Both the position numbers and the translations under genes were made by a program. This document shows positions 1 through 7,063 of a stretch of 12,586 bases of DNA, in pieces (position 1 is the first letter of the stretch; each line of letters begins with the position of its first letter). The DNA comes from Baffinella frigidus. Its lineage: Eukaryota > Cryptophyceae > Cryptomonadales > Baffinellaceae. The notes under the pieces were generated by a model. That model was not told where the DNA came from. It saw only the letters and a list, made by a program, of their open reading frames with translations, and did not search any database. Where the stretch lies: contig MU646749.1 in assembly GCA_026770585.1 (NCBI GenBank), forward strand, positions 225,410-237,995. Reading direction: 5' to 3'.

Positions 1-18
1 CTCCCTCCCTCCCTCCCT

Positions 19-59
<41 letters not shown>

Positions 60-60
60 T
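1..60. repeat. (CCCT)n / (CT)n microsatellite at window edge
   Basis: The window opens with about 28 bases of CCCT repeats that run into about 26 bases of CT repeats. A very similar tract recurs at 411-476. Both are followed by closely similar short sequence (CTCGTTCTCTCC), so the two tracts belong to one duplicated block rather than arising independently. The extreme left position suggests a contig or subcontig boundary at low-complexity DNA. Confidence 0.95.
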
Positions 61-123
61 CGTTCTCTCCATCGGTCGCGTCCACCAAACTCAATCAATG
101 GCATCATCGTCGATGTACGAACA

Positions 124-156
124 CGCCTTCCCCTAGGACCCTACAGTAAGCCTATG
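124..156 (-). repeat. Fragment of a family A fold-back element
   Basis: These 33 bases are an exact reverse complement of 2276-2308, the core and inner right arm of the family A element at 2215-2324. Only the core (CCTAGGACCCTACAGTA type) is left here; the terminal TACAGGGGTACC arms are missing. It is a truncated element copy with no coding signal. Confidence 0.75.
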
Positions 157-212
157 CATAGGGTCCTACGATATATACGAGAACACCCTTGGTCGGTGGC
201 CTCGCGACCACC

Positions 213-376
213 AAGCTTATCCGGGAACATGTTTAATTTAAATGAAAATGGCCTATCAAACCGGGTTCTGGTCCTAATTAGATTTACTTAGGGCCCTAAT
301 TAACCTTCGTCCAACTCCTATGAACAAATAGGGATCCATTTTCTTTTAAATTAAACATGTCCCCGGATAAAAGCTC
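213..376. repeat. Inverted repeat / fold-back element
   Basis: The arm at about 213-254 (AAGCTTATCCGGGAACATG then an A/T-rich run) is repeated in inverted orientation at about 331-376, where the same motif reads CATGTCCCCGGATAAAAGCT. Arms of roughly 42-46 bases surround a loop of about 76 bases. Duplicated stretches outside the arms (a CGATGTACG-containing motif at 382-402 and 508-528, and GCGACCACCAAGCTT near 203 and 487) show that the 100-530 block was built by local duplication. No gene is evident in 61-556. Confidence 0.75.
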
Positions 377-410
377 GATGTCATGATCATCATCGATGTA
401 CGTGTGCCTT

Positions 411-476
411 CTCTCCCTCTCTCCCTCCCTCCCTCCCTCCCTCCCTCCCTCTCTCTCTCTCTCTCTATCGCTCTCG
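411..476. repeat. (CCCT)n / (CT)n microsatellite
   Basis: This is a second pyrimidine tract, similar to the one at 1-60 and followed by the same CTCGTTCTCTCC motif. The open frames across it encode only low-complexity Ser/Pro/Leu or Arg/Glu/Gly runs and are not considered genes. Confidence 0.95.
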
Positions 477-636
477 TTCTCTCCCTCGCGACCACCAAGC
501 TTGATGTCATGATCATCATCGATGTACGCCCGCCACTCCCCAGGATCGTGCTTGGGTACAGGGATATCTGGGTGGCAAAAACTATGGGTTAAAAGAAACC
601 CGAACTTGAGAGCCCACACCGGAGTTTGGGCCTGCG

Positions 637-720
637 GTTTCTTAATTTAGGACCAGGGCGTTGACTAAATCTCTCGCAATAAGTGGCTCAACGGTCAACC
701 CTCTGGTTCTGATTTAAGAA
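637..720. repeat. Short fold-back repeat
   Basis: The left arm (TTCTTAATTTAGGACCAGGG followed by CGTTGAC) pairs with the right arm (GTCAACCCTCTGGTTCTGAT followed by TTAAGAAC) with a few mismatches. The motif accagaGGTTTGAC / accagagGGTTGAC recurs inside the 4550-4767 element, so this is probably a fragment of that family. Confidence 0.6.
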
Positions 721-756
721 CACGACGTCTGACCGACCCTCGAGCAAGGGTGTTCG

Positions 757-861
757 TATCCCTCAAGTGGCCAGTAGGCTCATATGCCCTACCGTAGAGC
801 CCTGGGACCTGCCTAGGACCTCCTGCTGGTCAATTTTGACCACCTGGCCACTTAAGGGATA
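757..861. mobile_element. Family B MITE, copy 1
   Basis: A fold-back element of about 105 bp bounded by TATCCCTCAAGTGGCC and GGCCACTTAAGGGATA. Its internal core carries CCTACCGTAGAGCCC and the AGGACCT motif seen in the other B copies. TA lies immediately outside both TCCCT termini, as expected for a Tc1/mariner (Stowaway-like) MITE with a TA target duplication. It has the same orientation as the copy at 11522-11626 and is inverted relative to 1809-1913 and 3896-4001. Confidence 0.85.
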
Positions 862-1193
862 GGCGAGGTTCGCGGCCCACCGAGACAAAAGTCGAGAGTG
901 GAACGTCTCAAAGCAAAAGTGGAACCTCTGTTAACTTAAGAAGTAACAGTGGATATCCCTGTAGTGCCCGCGGCGTGCCGCGCTTTGTGTCGGGGGCGAG
1001 TGCCCCACCATCCTCGGCTACGGGGCGTTCTCGTACATACCGTACCACAATCCACACGGTGGACTGCGGACCTTTCATCAAAAGTCAACGTGCCCGACGC
1101 TGTTCACCTCAAGGCCTAATCTGGTGCAAGTTTGGTCACGTTATCAACTAAATCTAGCGTAGTCGGAACCTTTGTAGTCCACCGAGTGGTCAA

Positions 1194-1611
1194 GGTACAA
1201 ACCCAAAATTGAGAGATGTGGACCTTACTAAATGGACCGCACATCGACCGCCTTTTTTTGGTCGCTACTGTGTACTGGCATTGTGCATCGGTTTCAGTTA
1301 GGCGGTATAAAATTTAGTGTTTCGCCGTCATTCATAAATTAAGGCCCGCCACCCACCGTTATCAAAAAATCTGTGCAGGGCTTGCTCGAAGATAAGGTAC
1401 CACAATACAGGGTACACCCCCAAATTGAGTTGTGGGCCTTGATAAATCCAGGACCGTACACCGACCGATTTTTTCGCGGTCCTTGATTTGTACTGGCATT
1501 GTGTAACGGTTTCCGTTACGCAGTACAAACCTCAAGGACCGCACACCGACCGTGTTTCGTGTTTGGCTTACCTTGATACATCAAGGCCCGCCACCCACCG
1601 TCGTCAAAATG
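1194..1611. repeat. Diverged tandem duplication, unit about 215-240 bp
   Basis: Blocks starting near 1194 and 1408 share several motifs in the same order: a CAAATTGAG or CAAAATTGAG stretch, GACCG(C/T)ACA(T/C)CGACCG, TACTGGCATTGTG, and AAGGCCCGCCACCCACCGT. The start offset is about 215 bp and the end offset about 240 bp, so indels have accumulated. No convincing open reading frame spans either unit. Apart from a doubtful coding-like stretch at 966-1032, nothing gene-like is seen in 966-1616. Confidence 0.75.
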
Positions 1612-1616
1612 CAGTT

Positions 1617-1732
1617 CCTTATGTTCGAGTAAGCCCTGCACCTTATGTGCGAGTAAGCCCTGCACCTTATGTTCGAGTAAGCCCTGCACCTTATGTTCGA
1701 GTAAGCCCTGCACCTTATGTTCGAGTAAGCCT
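1617..1732. repeat. 24-bp minisatellite, about 4.8 copies
   Basis: The unit CCTTATGTTCGAGTAAGCCC + TGCA is repeated nearly perfectly; one copy has G for T in TTCGAG. Because 24 is divisible by 3, the array keeps frames open on both strands, giving repeated PYVRVSPA on plus and GLLEHKVQ on minus. This explains the open frames here without needing a gene. Confidence 0.93.
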
Positions 1733-1808
1733 TGTAGCTGAAGGTTGGAATCGCTGGGGGTTTCGGGAGCTCCCTATTGAGAGGTGCTGGGTGCAGCAGG
1801 CTTGACCG

Positions 1809-1913
1809 TGTCCCTTAAGTGGCGAGGGGGTCAAATTTGACCCCCAAGAGGTCCTAGGCAGGTCCTAGGGCACTACGGTAGGGCGTAAGGGCCTACTCGC
1901 CACTTGAGGGATA
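1809..1913. mobile_element. Family B MITE, copy 2
   Basis: A 105-bp fold-back running from TCCCTTAAGTGGCGAGG to CCTACTCGCCACTTGAGGGA. TG lies at the left and TA at the right outer boundary, so the TA duplication is slightly decayed. The core contains GTCCTAGGCAGGTCCTAGGG followed by CACTACGGTAGGGCG. Internal to the left arm is the small palindrome GGGGGTCAAATTTGACCCCC, also present in diverged form in copies 6 and 7. Confidence 0.85.
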
Positions 1914-2034
1914 TCCGAGGCAGGGGTCGTGGCTGGCAGTCAACGCGCTGACTCGTCGAGTACCGTCACGCGCTGATGGTACTCGCCCCCCGAGCGCTGA
2001 CTGGAGGCGGGGCCGCCTAGGGGATGGGTCAGAG

Positions 2035-2155
2035 TACAGGGATACCTCGATTACAAGAAAACGCCTCTCCGTAGGACCCTACAGTAGGGCTATGCCTAGG
2101 GCCCTATGGTCGTCCTAGGGGGGTGACGTTTTCTTGTAATCGAGGTATCCCTGTA
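2035..2155. mobile_element. Family A MITE, copy 1
   Basis: A 121-bp fold-back bounded by TACAGGGATACCTCGATTAC and its inverse GTAATCGAGGTATCCCTGTA. The arms extend through AAGAAAACG / CGTTTTCTT into a core with GTAGGACCCTACAGTAGGGC. TA at each end fits a TA target duplication. The arm sequence (GATTACAAGAAA) differs from the other A copies (GCTCATAAGAAA), and the difference is mirrored in both arms. Confidence 0.88.
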
Positions 2156-2214
2156 TTCACTTAAGAGACTTGACTGGGCCACGTCCCGTTCGTGGTGTCT
2201 CAGGTGTGGCTGAT

Positions 2215-2324
2215 CCAGGGTTACCCTCGCTCATCAGACAACGCCCCCCCCCCAGGACTATCGCATGGCCCTGAACATAGGCTTACTGTAGGGTCCTAGG
2301 GGAAGGCGTTTTCTGATGAGCGTG
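2215..2324. mobile_element. Family A MITE, copy 2 (right end truncated)
   Basis: The left arm begins CCAGGGTTACCCTCGCTCAT and the right arm ends TTTTCTGATGAGCG; the terminal AGGTACCCCTGTA of the right arm is missing where copy 3 begins. The left terminus has also lost the TACAGGGG consensus. The core matches the fragment at 124-156 exactly in inverted orientation. Head-to-tail abutment with copy 3 suggests insertion of one element at the end of another. Confidence 0.8.
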
Positions 2325-2447
2325 TACAGGGGTACATCGCTCATAAGAAACTGACCCCTCCCTAGGACTCCCATAGGACCCTAGGCATAGCCCTACTGTA
2401 GGGTCCTCTAGGGGGAGGCTGTTTCTTATGAGCGAGGTACCCCTGTA
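2325..2447. mobile_element. Family A MITE, copy 3, next to a splice acceptor
   Basis: A full-length fold-back of 123 bp, from TACAGGGGTACATCGCTCAT to ATGAGCGAGGTACCCCTGTA, with the CCTAGGACTCCCATAGGACC-type core. Its right end is six bases upstream of the putative exon at 2454, leaving only CCGCAG between element and exon. The element would therefore form the 3' end of that intron. Confidence 0.88.
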
Positions 2448-2453
2448 CCGCAG

Positions 2454-2588
2454 GGCGCGGACTTCTCCGACACGTTCCTCCGCAAGGACCAGCAACGCTA
2501 CCTCTGCGGCCGCGCGACGGGCACCAACCCCAAGACGGGCGTCGACACCAAGGACTCCCTCATGTGCGACCAGGTCAAGGGCCTGTGA
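2454..2588 (+). CDS. Putative terminal exon of an unidentified gene
   Basis: An open stretch after CCGCAG encodes 44 residues and a TGA stop, beginning [20 protein letters not shown] and ending [10 protein letters not shown]. Nearly every codon ends in G or C (for example GGC GCG GAC TTC TCC GAC ACG TTC CTC CGC AAG), unlike the surrounding repeats, and the composition is soluble and charged with two cysteines. The frame is closed upstream by TAG at 2409-2411 inside the family A element, so a splice acceptor must lie between; AG at 2452-2453 is the natural choice. Upstream exons could not be located, either because they lie left of the window or because they are separated by the nested elements. 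I do not recognise the family. The alternative is a recently dead gene fragment. Confidence 0.5.
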   Translation, partial: GADFSDTFLRKDQQRYLCGRATGTNPKTGVDTKDSLMCDQVKGL

Positions 2589-2990
2589 TCTGTTGATCCG
2601 CGCCCGGGGGCGGACGACTGCGAGCGTGCACGGTCCGTCTAAGAGCATTTGATTAAAAACATTGTAAAAAGGAGGCCAGAACGATGACAATTCGATAAAT
2701 GCTCTTTCTTCGGATTCGATAAATACACTTCAAAGGGTGAATAGACAGACATAGACTCTCAAAATAGACTTTCTCGTCGGCAAAAGGTCGTTTTGTGCCC
2801 GTGGTGAGAAAGCCATTACGTAGCCGGGACGTGGTGAACTTCGTTTCTGGCCAGGATCACTGGAGCCATTGGATCCTCGTAGTTTCCCGGCTCCGGGCGC
2901 AAAACTTGTGGAAACGCGGGAACGTTTCGGGGGGGGGGGGGGTCAAGGGGTGCGTGGCGCAACGGCGTGGAGCTCGCTCGCAAGTGCATG
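2589..2990. other. Non-coding stretch downstream of the exon
   Basis: This begins with the possible 3' untranslated region of the 2454-2588 exon. It contains a local repeat of ATTCGATAAAT (near 2690 and 2715) and a run of G near 2929-2942. Open frames exist on both strands but show no codon bias or recognisable motif, so no gene is called. Confidence 0.6.
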
Positions 2991-3113
2991 TACAGGGGTA
3001 CCTCGCTCATAAGAAACCGCCCCCCCCCTGGGACCCTACAGTATGACCATGCCTAGGATCCTGTGGTGGTCCTGGGGGGGGGGGGGGCGGTTTCTTATGA
3101 GCGAGGTACCCTA
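2991..3113. mobile_element. Family A MITE, copy 4
   Basis: A fold-back from TACAGGGGTACCTCGCTCAT to ATGAGCGAGGTACC. The inner arms are C-rich on the left and a run of about 14 G on the right. The last bases of the right terminus read CTAGGAG instead of CCTGTA, so that end has decayed. The core is CTGGGACCCTACAGTATGAC. Confidence 0.88.
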
Positions 3114-3148
3114 GGAGAGTGGCGGTTAGCATTGCGAGGGACGGACTC

Positions 3149-3269
3149 TACAGGGGTACCTCGCTCACAAGAAACGCCCACCCCCCTAGGACCACCATAG
3201 GGCCCTAGGCATAGCCCTACTGTAGGGTCCTAGGGGGGGGCGCTTTCTTATGAGCGAGGTACCCCTGCA
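3149..3269. mobile_element. Family A MITE, copy 5
   Basis: A fold-back from TACAGGGGTACCTCGCTCAC to ATGAGCGAGGTACCCCTGCA. The final TA of the right end is changed to CA, which creates CCCCTGCAG, a perfect 3' splice-site-like motif at the element boundary. The core is CCTAGGACCACCATAGGGCC. The copy lies only about 36 bp after copy 4. Confidence 0.88.
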
Positions 3270-3387
3270 GGGCGGGCCCGCCTCGGGCGAGAGAGAAGCC
3301 ATGTATGTAGACAGAGGGCGTGTGGCGGCTCTAGTGTTCAGACTGCTGCCGAGTGTATCGGAGTTCCCCGTTGTATCTCCGTGCAGG

Positions 3388-3485
3388 GGGGCCTGGATGT
3401 GATCCGAAAGGAAGCACGGCCTTTCTACAAAACAAGTTCCGGTGTCCGCCTATGTTGGGAGCTCGAAGAACCTAAAGGACCTAAT
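3388..3485 (-). repeat. Dispersed repeat D, copy 1 (inverted)
   Basis: This stretch contains CTGGATGTGATCCGAAAGGA and GTTCCGGTGTCCGCCTATGT and is the reverse complement, with moderate divergence, of the two direct copies at 5626-5718 and 5953-6050. Its length of about 95 bp and lack of coding bias indicate a dispersed repeat, not an exon. Frames that cross it differ between copies. Confidence 0.75.
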
Positions 3486-3682
3486 GGATGCAGGGAGCAT
3501 GCACTCTGTGCATGTGCATGTACAGGGATACCTCCAGTGGCTTCCAGCTACTGGACTCCTTGGAGTGGGGGGGGAAGAGGGTGAGAGAGCGCGACACGTT
3601 CCCCAAGTCCAGAGGGGAGGCTACTCCTGTCAGCACCTGACACCCCTGTCGCGGGCGGTGGGCGATGAGCAAGCGCTCAGAG

Positions 3683-3850
3683 TTAGTTTGGCAAGCTTCC
3701 AGCCCTGATGGGCTTTTTTGGGACCTGAAGCGGATCAAATCTCCTCTACGCTCACCCCCTTTTCAGACTTTGAAAAATTTCAGGCCCCGAAAGGGGATTT
3801 GATCCGCTTCAGGGCCCAGAAAAGCCATCCAGGGCTGGAAGCTTGCGTAA
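3683..3850. mobile_element. Large fold-back (palindromic) element C1
   Basis: The left arm GCAAGCTTCCAGCCCTGATG, continuing to GACCTGAAGCGGATCAAATC, is inverted on the right as GATTTGATCCGCTTCAGGGC through to GGGCTGGAAGCTTGC. Arms are about 60 bp with few mismatches, and the loop contains CTTTTCAGACTTTGAAAAAT. Outer bases GTTAG / GTAAC extend the symmetry. The size and design resemble the palindromes at 7692-7825 and 8317-8456, but the sequence differs. Confidence 0.8.
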
Positions 3851-3895
3851 CGAGAGTGTGTCGGGCGGAGACCCGTAGGAGGGCGTGTTCTTGGC

Positions 3896-4001
3896 TATCC
3901 CTCAAGTGGCGAGGGGGGTCTTAGAGGACCCCCTACAGGTCCTAGGCAGGTCCTGGGGCCCTACGGTAGGGCGTATGTGCCTACTCGCCACTTGAGGGAT
4001 A
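3896..4001. mobile_element. Family B MITE, copy 3
   Basis: A 106-bp fold-back with TATCCCTCAAGTGGCGAGGG at the left and CTCGCCACTTGAGGGATA at the right, with flanking TA on both sides. The core GGTCCTAGGCAGGTCCTGGG then CCCTACGGTAGGGCGTATG is in the same orientation as copy 2. Confidence 0.9.
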
Positions 4002-4343
4002 AGTGAACTTTCCGTACTCGGATTGCGCTCAAACGTGCACGTTGCAGGATGATGCTGCCTGATAAATACCCGAGCACTAACATCAACTGTACTCCCGGTA
4101 AATGTGGGTATCTAGGATCTATGGGCACCTAAGGACGCAAGGTTATGAGGACGCCAAAGTAGATTCACTTAGGCCTCCGCAGCATATTCTCTTAAGAGAG
4201 TTGACTGGAAACTCCGGTCTTTCTAAGAGACAGATGACTGGAAACTCCGACCCTCCTTAGACCTGCGGATCTGTTTCAGTAAATCTAACGAACGACACAA
4301 AAGGGCGTGCAGCGTTCATAGTAAACCCTGAACTGTACGCCAT
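4002..4343. repeat. Non-coding stretch with short tandem and inverted repeats
   Basis: No gene is seen. A motif of about 25 bp, TTGACTGGAAACTCCG / ATGACTGGAAACTCCG with upstream TAAGAGA, is present twice in tandem (about 4193-4217 and 4223-4247). A weak inverted repeat (GTAGATTCACTTAGGC...CCGCAG against CTGCGGATCTG...GTAAATCTAAC) spans about 4159-4289, suggesting another degraded fold-back. Confidence 0.55.
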
Positions 4344-4440
4344 AATCCCTAAACCATAAACCATAAACCCTCAACCCTGAACCATAAACCATGAACCTTT
4401 GAACCCTAAATCATAAACCCTAAATCATAAACTGTGAGCC
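4344..4440. repeat. Degenerate telomere-like repeat, block 1
   Basis: Irregular 6-8 bp units (AACCCTA, AACCATA, AACCCTG, AAATCATA) resemble the plant/alga-type CCCTAAA telomere repeat with the C-rich strand on plus. The block stops before the 4550-4767 element. Confidence 0.8.
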
Positions 4441-4549
4441 TCGGTCAAACAGGTAGCGAGCCTTGGCCATGGGCCAGGTCGCGAGCCTCTAGTTGACTGA
4501 TGTGAAGGGTCGATGAACTCATAAATCCTGAATCTTAAACCGTAAAGCA

Positions 4550-4767
4550 TACAGGGGTATCTGGGCTGTAAGGACACGGGTGCTCCGACATCGGTCGGTG
4601 TCTGTTTTCTAGTACCAGAGGTTTGACTAAACGCAAGATTTAGTACCAGAGGGTTGACGGAACGCAAGATTTAGTCAAACCTTTTGTGCTAAATTAGGGA
4701 AACGGGGGGGCCTAAACCAGGTATTTGTTCTCAAGTTCTGGTTTCTTATAGCACAGATACACCTGTA
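4550..4767. mobile_element. TIR element of 218 bp within the telomere-like array
   Basis: The left end TACAGGGGTATCTGGGCTGT pairs with the inverse of the right end (ATAGCACAGATACACCTGTA) with a few mismatches, and TA stands at both boundaries. The interior holds a near-tandem duplication of GTACCAGAGG(T/G)TTGAC then GCAAGATTTAGT. It also carries ACGGGTGCTCCGACATCGG(T/C)CGGTGTCTGTTTTCT, which recurs at about 7984-8022. It splits the telomere-like array and has no coding capacity. Confidence 0.75.
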
Positions 4768-5352
4768 AACCCTAAATCATGAACCCTGAACTCTGAAACT
4801 TAAACCCTGAACCCTAAACCCTGAAACCTATCATAAACCATAAACAATAAACAATAAACAATAAACCTTGTACCCTGAACCCTGATCCAAAAACCAAAAA
4901 CCCTCAACCCGAAACCCTGAACCGAAAACCCTGAACCCTAAACCCTACACCCTGAATCCTGAACCCTGTACCCTAAACTCTGAGCCCACAAACCCAAACC
5001 CTAAATTCTACACCCTAAACCCCAAACTCTGAATCCTTCACCCCAAATGCGCAACCTTCAATTTCAAACCCTCAAAGTTCAACCCTCAACCCATACCTAT
5101 ACCCGAAAGCCAAAACTTTGAACCGGAAACCTCAAACCCTCAACCCTACACCTTAAAACCTAAACCCTAAACCCTCAACCCTAAACCCTAAATTCTTAAC
5201 CCTCAACCTTAAACCCTCAACCCTGAACACTAAATCCTAAACCCTAAAACCTAAAACCTAAAACCTAAAACATAATCCCTAAAAACTCAACCCTAAACGC
5301 TCAACTCTCAACCCTCAACTCCAAACCCTGAACCCTAAACCCCAAACCTTAC
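4768..5352. repeat. Degenerate telomere-like repeat, block 2
   Basis: About 580 bp of irregular AACCCTAAACCCTGAACCCT-type units, including short homogeneous stretches such as AAACAATAAACAATAAACA and AAACCTAAAACCTAAAACCT. It resembles CCCTAAA telomeric DNA that has diverged by mutation and slippage. No perfect run of three or more CCCTAAA units is present, so this is not a functional telomere end. Confidence 0.9.
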
Positions 5353-5514
5353 ACCCGTGACACACATAGAAATACGAGTCACATGCGTGCGGGTAAAGTC
5401 ATTTACCGGTGAGAACAGGGATATGCCTGCACGTGCAGCCCAGCAATATCTAGTGGACGTGACTGTAGCAAAGTCACTGTGGTCATCCTACACTGGCCTG
5501 TATCCCCAGAAACT
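5353..5514. other. Unique spacer inside the telomere-like arrays
   Basis: About 160 bp of ordinary sequence. It has ACAGGGATATGCCTG near 5415 and GGCCTGTATCCCCAG near 5497 as possible degenerate TACAGGG-type ends, and a small palindrome GTGAC...GTCAC near 5459-5477. It may be another decayed TIR element. Its open frames lack codon bias. Confidence 0.4.
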
Positions 5515-5625
5515 CGAAACCCTCAACCCTAAACCCTTAACCCCAAACCTTGAAACTTACACCCTAAACTCTACAACATAAACCCTAATCCATAAGCCTT
5601 AAACCCTAAACGACCAACCCTCAAT
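5515..5625. repeat. Degenerate telomere-like repeat, block 3
   Basis: Units such as AACCCTCAACCCTAAACCCT continue the array after the unique spacer, again with the C-rich strand on plus. The block ends at the dispersed repeat D copy that starts near 5626. Confidence 0.85.
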
Positions 5626-5718
5626 CCTTTAGGTCCTTTAGGTTCTTTTTATCCATCATAGGCGGACACTGGAACTTGTTCTGTAGAAAGACCATGCTTT
5701 CTTTCGGATTACATCAAG
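5626..5718 (+). repeat. Dispersed repeat D, copy 2
   Basis: This copy contains AGGTCCTTTAGGTTCTTTTT, CATAGGCGGACACTGGAACT, TTGTTCTGTAGAAAGACCAT and CATCAAGCCCCCC. It is a direct repeat of 5953-6050 and inverted relative to 3388-3485. Together with the copy at 5953 it brackets about 235 bp that contain a presequence pseudogene. Confidence 0.8.
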
Positions 5719-5838
5719 CCCCCCCTGCACAAAGGATCGCGGCAGGGTTTGGGAAAAGAGCACATGCAAATCGAGCCAATTTGGATTTTGCGGGTGGTTT
5801 CGCGCCTTCACAGTTTCTGGCGTTTTCCCGGAACCCGA

Positions 5839-5930
5839 ATGCTGACTTCGACGAACAACGTCGGGATTGCGACTCTCCTGCCGGGTGTGATGTGGCCGCG
5901 GCTTTCGCGCCTGGCGCGGCCCTCCTGCCT
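5839..5930 (+). pseudogene. Decayed copy of the plastid presequence of the 8056-9009 gene
   Basis: Starting exactly at an ATG, these 92 bases align with the first codons of the minus-strand plastid-protein gene. The copy gives MLTSTNNVGIATLLP where the gene has MPASTKLVGIAALLL. After a net 4-base deletion (gctcgtcttgtg against gccgggtg) the frame shifts, and the next frame reads CDVAAAFAPGAALLP where the gene has CDVAAAFAPGAALQP. Similarity ends just after the A-F-A-P motif and does not extend upstream of the ATG. The copied unit is therefore the signal peptide plus the start of the transit peptide. The frameshift makes it non-functional as read. It lies between two direct copies of dispersed repeat D, which suggests capture or insertion by a repeat. 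Confidence 0.8.
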
Positions 5931-5952
5931 TTTTGGTCTAACTCATCCTTTA

Positions 5953-6050
5953 GGTCCTTTCTAAAGGTTCTTCGAGCTCCAAACATAGGCGGACACCAGA
6001 ACTTGTTCTGTAGAAAGGCCATGCTTCCTTTCGGATCACATCAAGCCCCC
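5953..6050 (+). repeat. Dispersed repeat D, copy 3
   Basis: This copy carries AGGTCCTTTCTAAAGGTTCT, AACATAGGCGGACACCAGAA, TTGTTCTGTAGAAAGGCCAT and CACATCAAGCCCCCC. It is closer to the inverted copy at 3388-3485 (which also has GAGCTC and AACATAGG) than the copy at 5626 is. Confidence 0.8.
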
Positions 6051-6539
6051 CGACATCCCAAGAGATCCACCCTTTATCCACTCTGCACGAGTCTCTGCAC
6101 TGGAGAGCTCAACGCGATCCGAAAGCAAAAATGCTTTTTGTGCAAATGCTACGGAAGGGCGTGTCGTTGGCATATGTTAGGGAAAATTAAAACCTCAAGG
6201 ACATAAAGGGCCCACGACCCGCCTCGGTCTCCGCGCCGCTCAGCCTATGAGCCTGAAACCTCCACCCGCGGTTCAAAAAGCTCGTGATGACCCATTTCAA
6301 AACCATGATCTGACTTTTTTGAGCCTTACTACAATATTTAAAAGTTGGATGGACGGAGAGAAGCCCAAAATGGAAGCCACTAATTTCACCTTTTAACACC
6401 CGAGTAATTTCTTTGGGAACCCTCCTGGGGTACCCAAAGGACCCCCCAGAAACGGACTCCAGTTCCCAAACTCTGTTTCGTGTTCTTGGACCCCAAACCT
6501 CTGTCCCGCTTGGCAGCCCCTGGGTGGAGGTATACTTTA
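6051..6539. other. Unassigned non-coding stretch
   Basis: I see no gene here. Open frames of up to about 120 residues occur on the minus strand, but they overlap the telomere-like block and show no codon bias or motif. Small symmetric pieces include GCAAAAATGCTTTTTGTGC near 6125 and CTTTGGGAACC...GGTACCCAAAG near 6411-6440. Confidence 0.5.
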
Positions 6540-6797
6540 TACCCCAAACCATCAACCTAAACCCTCAACCCTCAACCTTCAACCCTGCCCTCAACCCTCA
6601 ACCATCAAACCTCAACCGTCAGCCCTCAGCCCTCAACCCTCAACCCCCAACCCTCAACCCCTAACCCTCAACCCTAACCCCTAACCCTCAACACTCAACC
6701 CTCAACACTCGACACTCACCACTTAACCATCAACCCTCAACACTCAACACTAAATACTCAACACTCAAAACTAAACCCTAACGATTTAAGGCCAACC

Positions 6798-6829
<32 letters not shown>

Positions 6830-6862
6830 ACTAACCCTCAACCTCAGCAACCCTCAAGCCTG
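6540..6862. repeat. Degenerate telomere-like repeat, block 4
   Basis: About 320 bp of mostly AACCCTCAACCCTCAACCCT-type units, a different dominant variant from block 2 (CTCAAC rather than CTAAAC), with interspersed CAACACTCAACACTC runs. The C-rich strand is on plus, as in blocks 1-3. Confidence 0.9.
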
Positions 6863-7063
6863 AATCCTGAAGCCTGACGCCTCGACGCAGGTGAGCGCCT
6901 CACCCTTAGCAGCGACGATGGCCACCCTCATGTTCGAGCCCAGCGGGGAACTCCAACCTTCACCCTCAAGGCAGCGAGTGCCACCCTTCAGGAATGACAC
7001 CTTAACGACATCGTCTGTGGAACGCCAGGTAATCCATACGCCCTGAACCCAGAATCTAAACCC
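6863..7063. other. Unique sequence with an unassigned open frame
   Basis: A minus-strand frame here includes STDDVVKVSFLKGGTRC and GSNMRVAIVAAKGEALTCVE, which is less repetitive than its surroundings. It starts and ends inside telomere-like repeats, has no good start context, and I recognise no family. It could be a fossil exon, but I do not call it as a gene. Confidence 0.3.

Larger units (their letters stand above)
557..963. mobile_element. Non-autonomous TIR element, TACAGGGATATC termini, nested
   Basis: The left end is TACAGGGATATC and the right end is its exact reverse complement GATATCCCTGTA, 407 bp apart. The terminal TA on both sides fits a TA target-site duplication. Inside lie a fold-back related to the accagaggGTTGAC motif (about 637-720) and a complete family B element (757-861), so the region is nested. 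No transposase frame is visible. The pairing of the two ends is inferred from the 12-bp match and could be coincidental, because related TACAGGG ends are common in this window. Confidence 0.5.

Noticed and set aside
966-1032. GC-rich stretch with a coding-like frame (CVGGECPTILGYGAFS)
   Set aside because: It is short, has no clear acceptor other than the end of a TIR element, and its phase does not fit the exon at 2454. It may be a real exon or a fossil, but support is too thin.
1488-1805. Open frame with PYVRVSPA repeats
   Set aside because: It is produced by the 24-bp minisatellite, whose unit length is a multiple of three. Both strands stay open, and flanking sequence shows no codon bias.
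3270-3413. Open frame beginning after CCCCTGCAG at a family A end
   Set aside because: The splice-acceptor look comes from a T-to-C change in the element terminus. The frame (GGPASGEREAMYVD...) loses codon bias quickly and runs into repeat D.
4344-6862. Possible true telomere or chromosome end
   Set aside because: Units are strongly degenerate, interrupted by elements, and followed by more genes, so this is interstitial.
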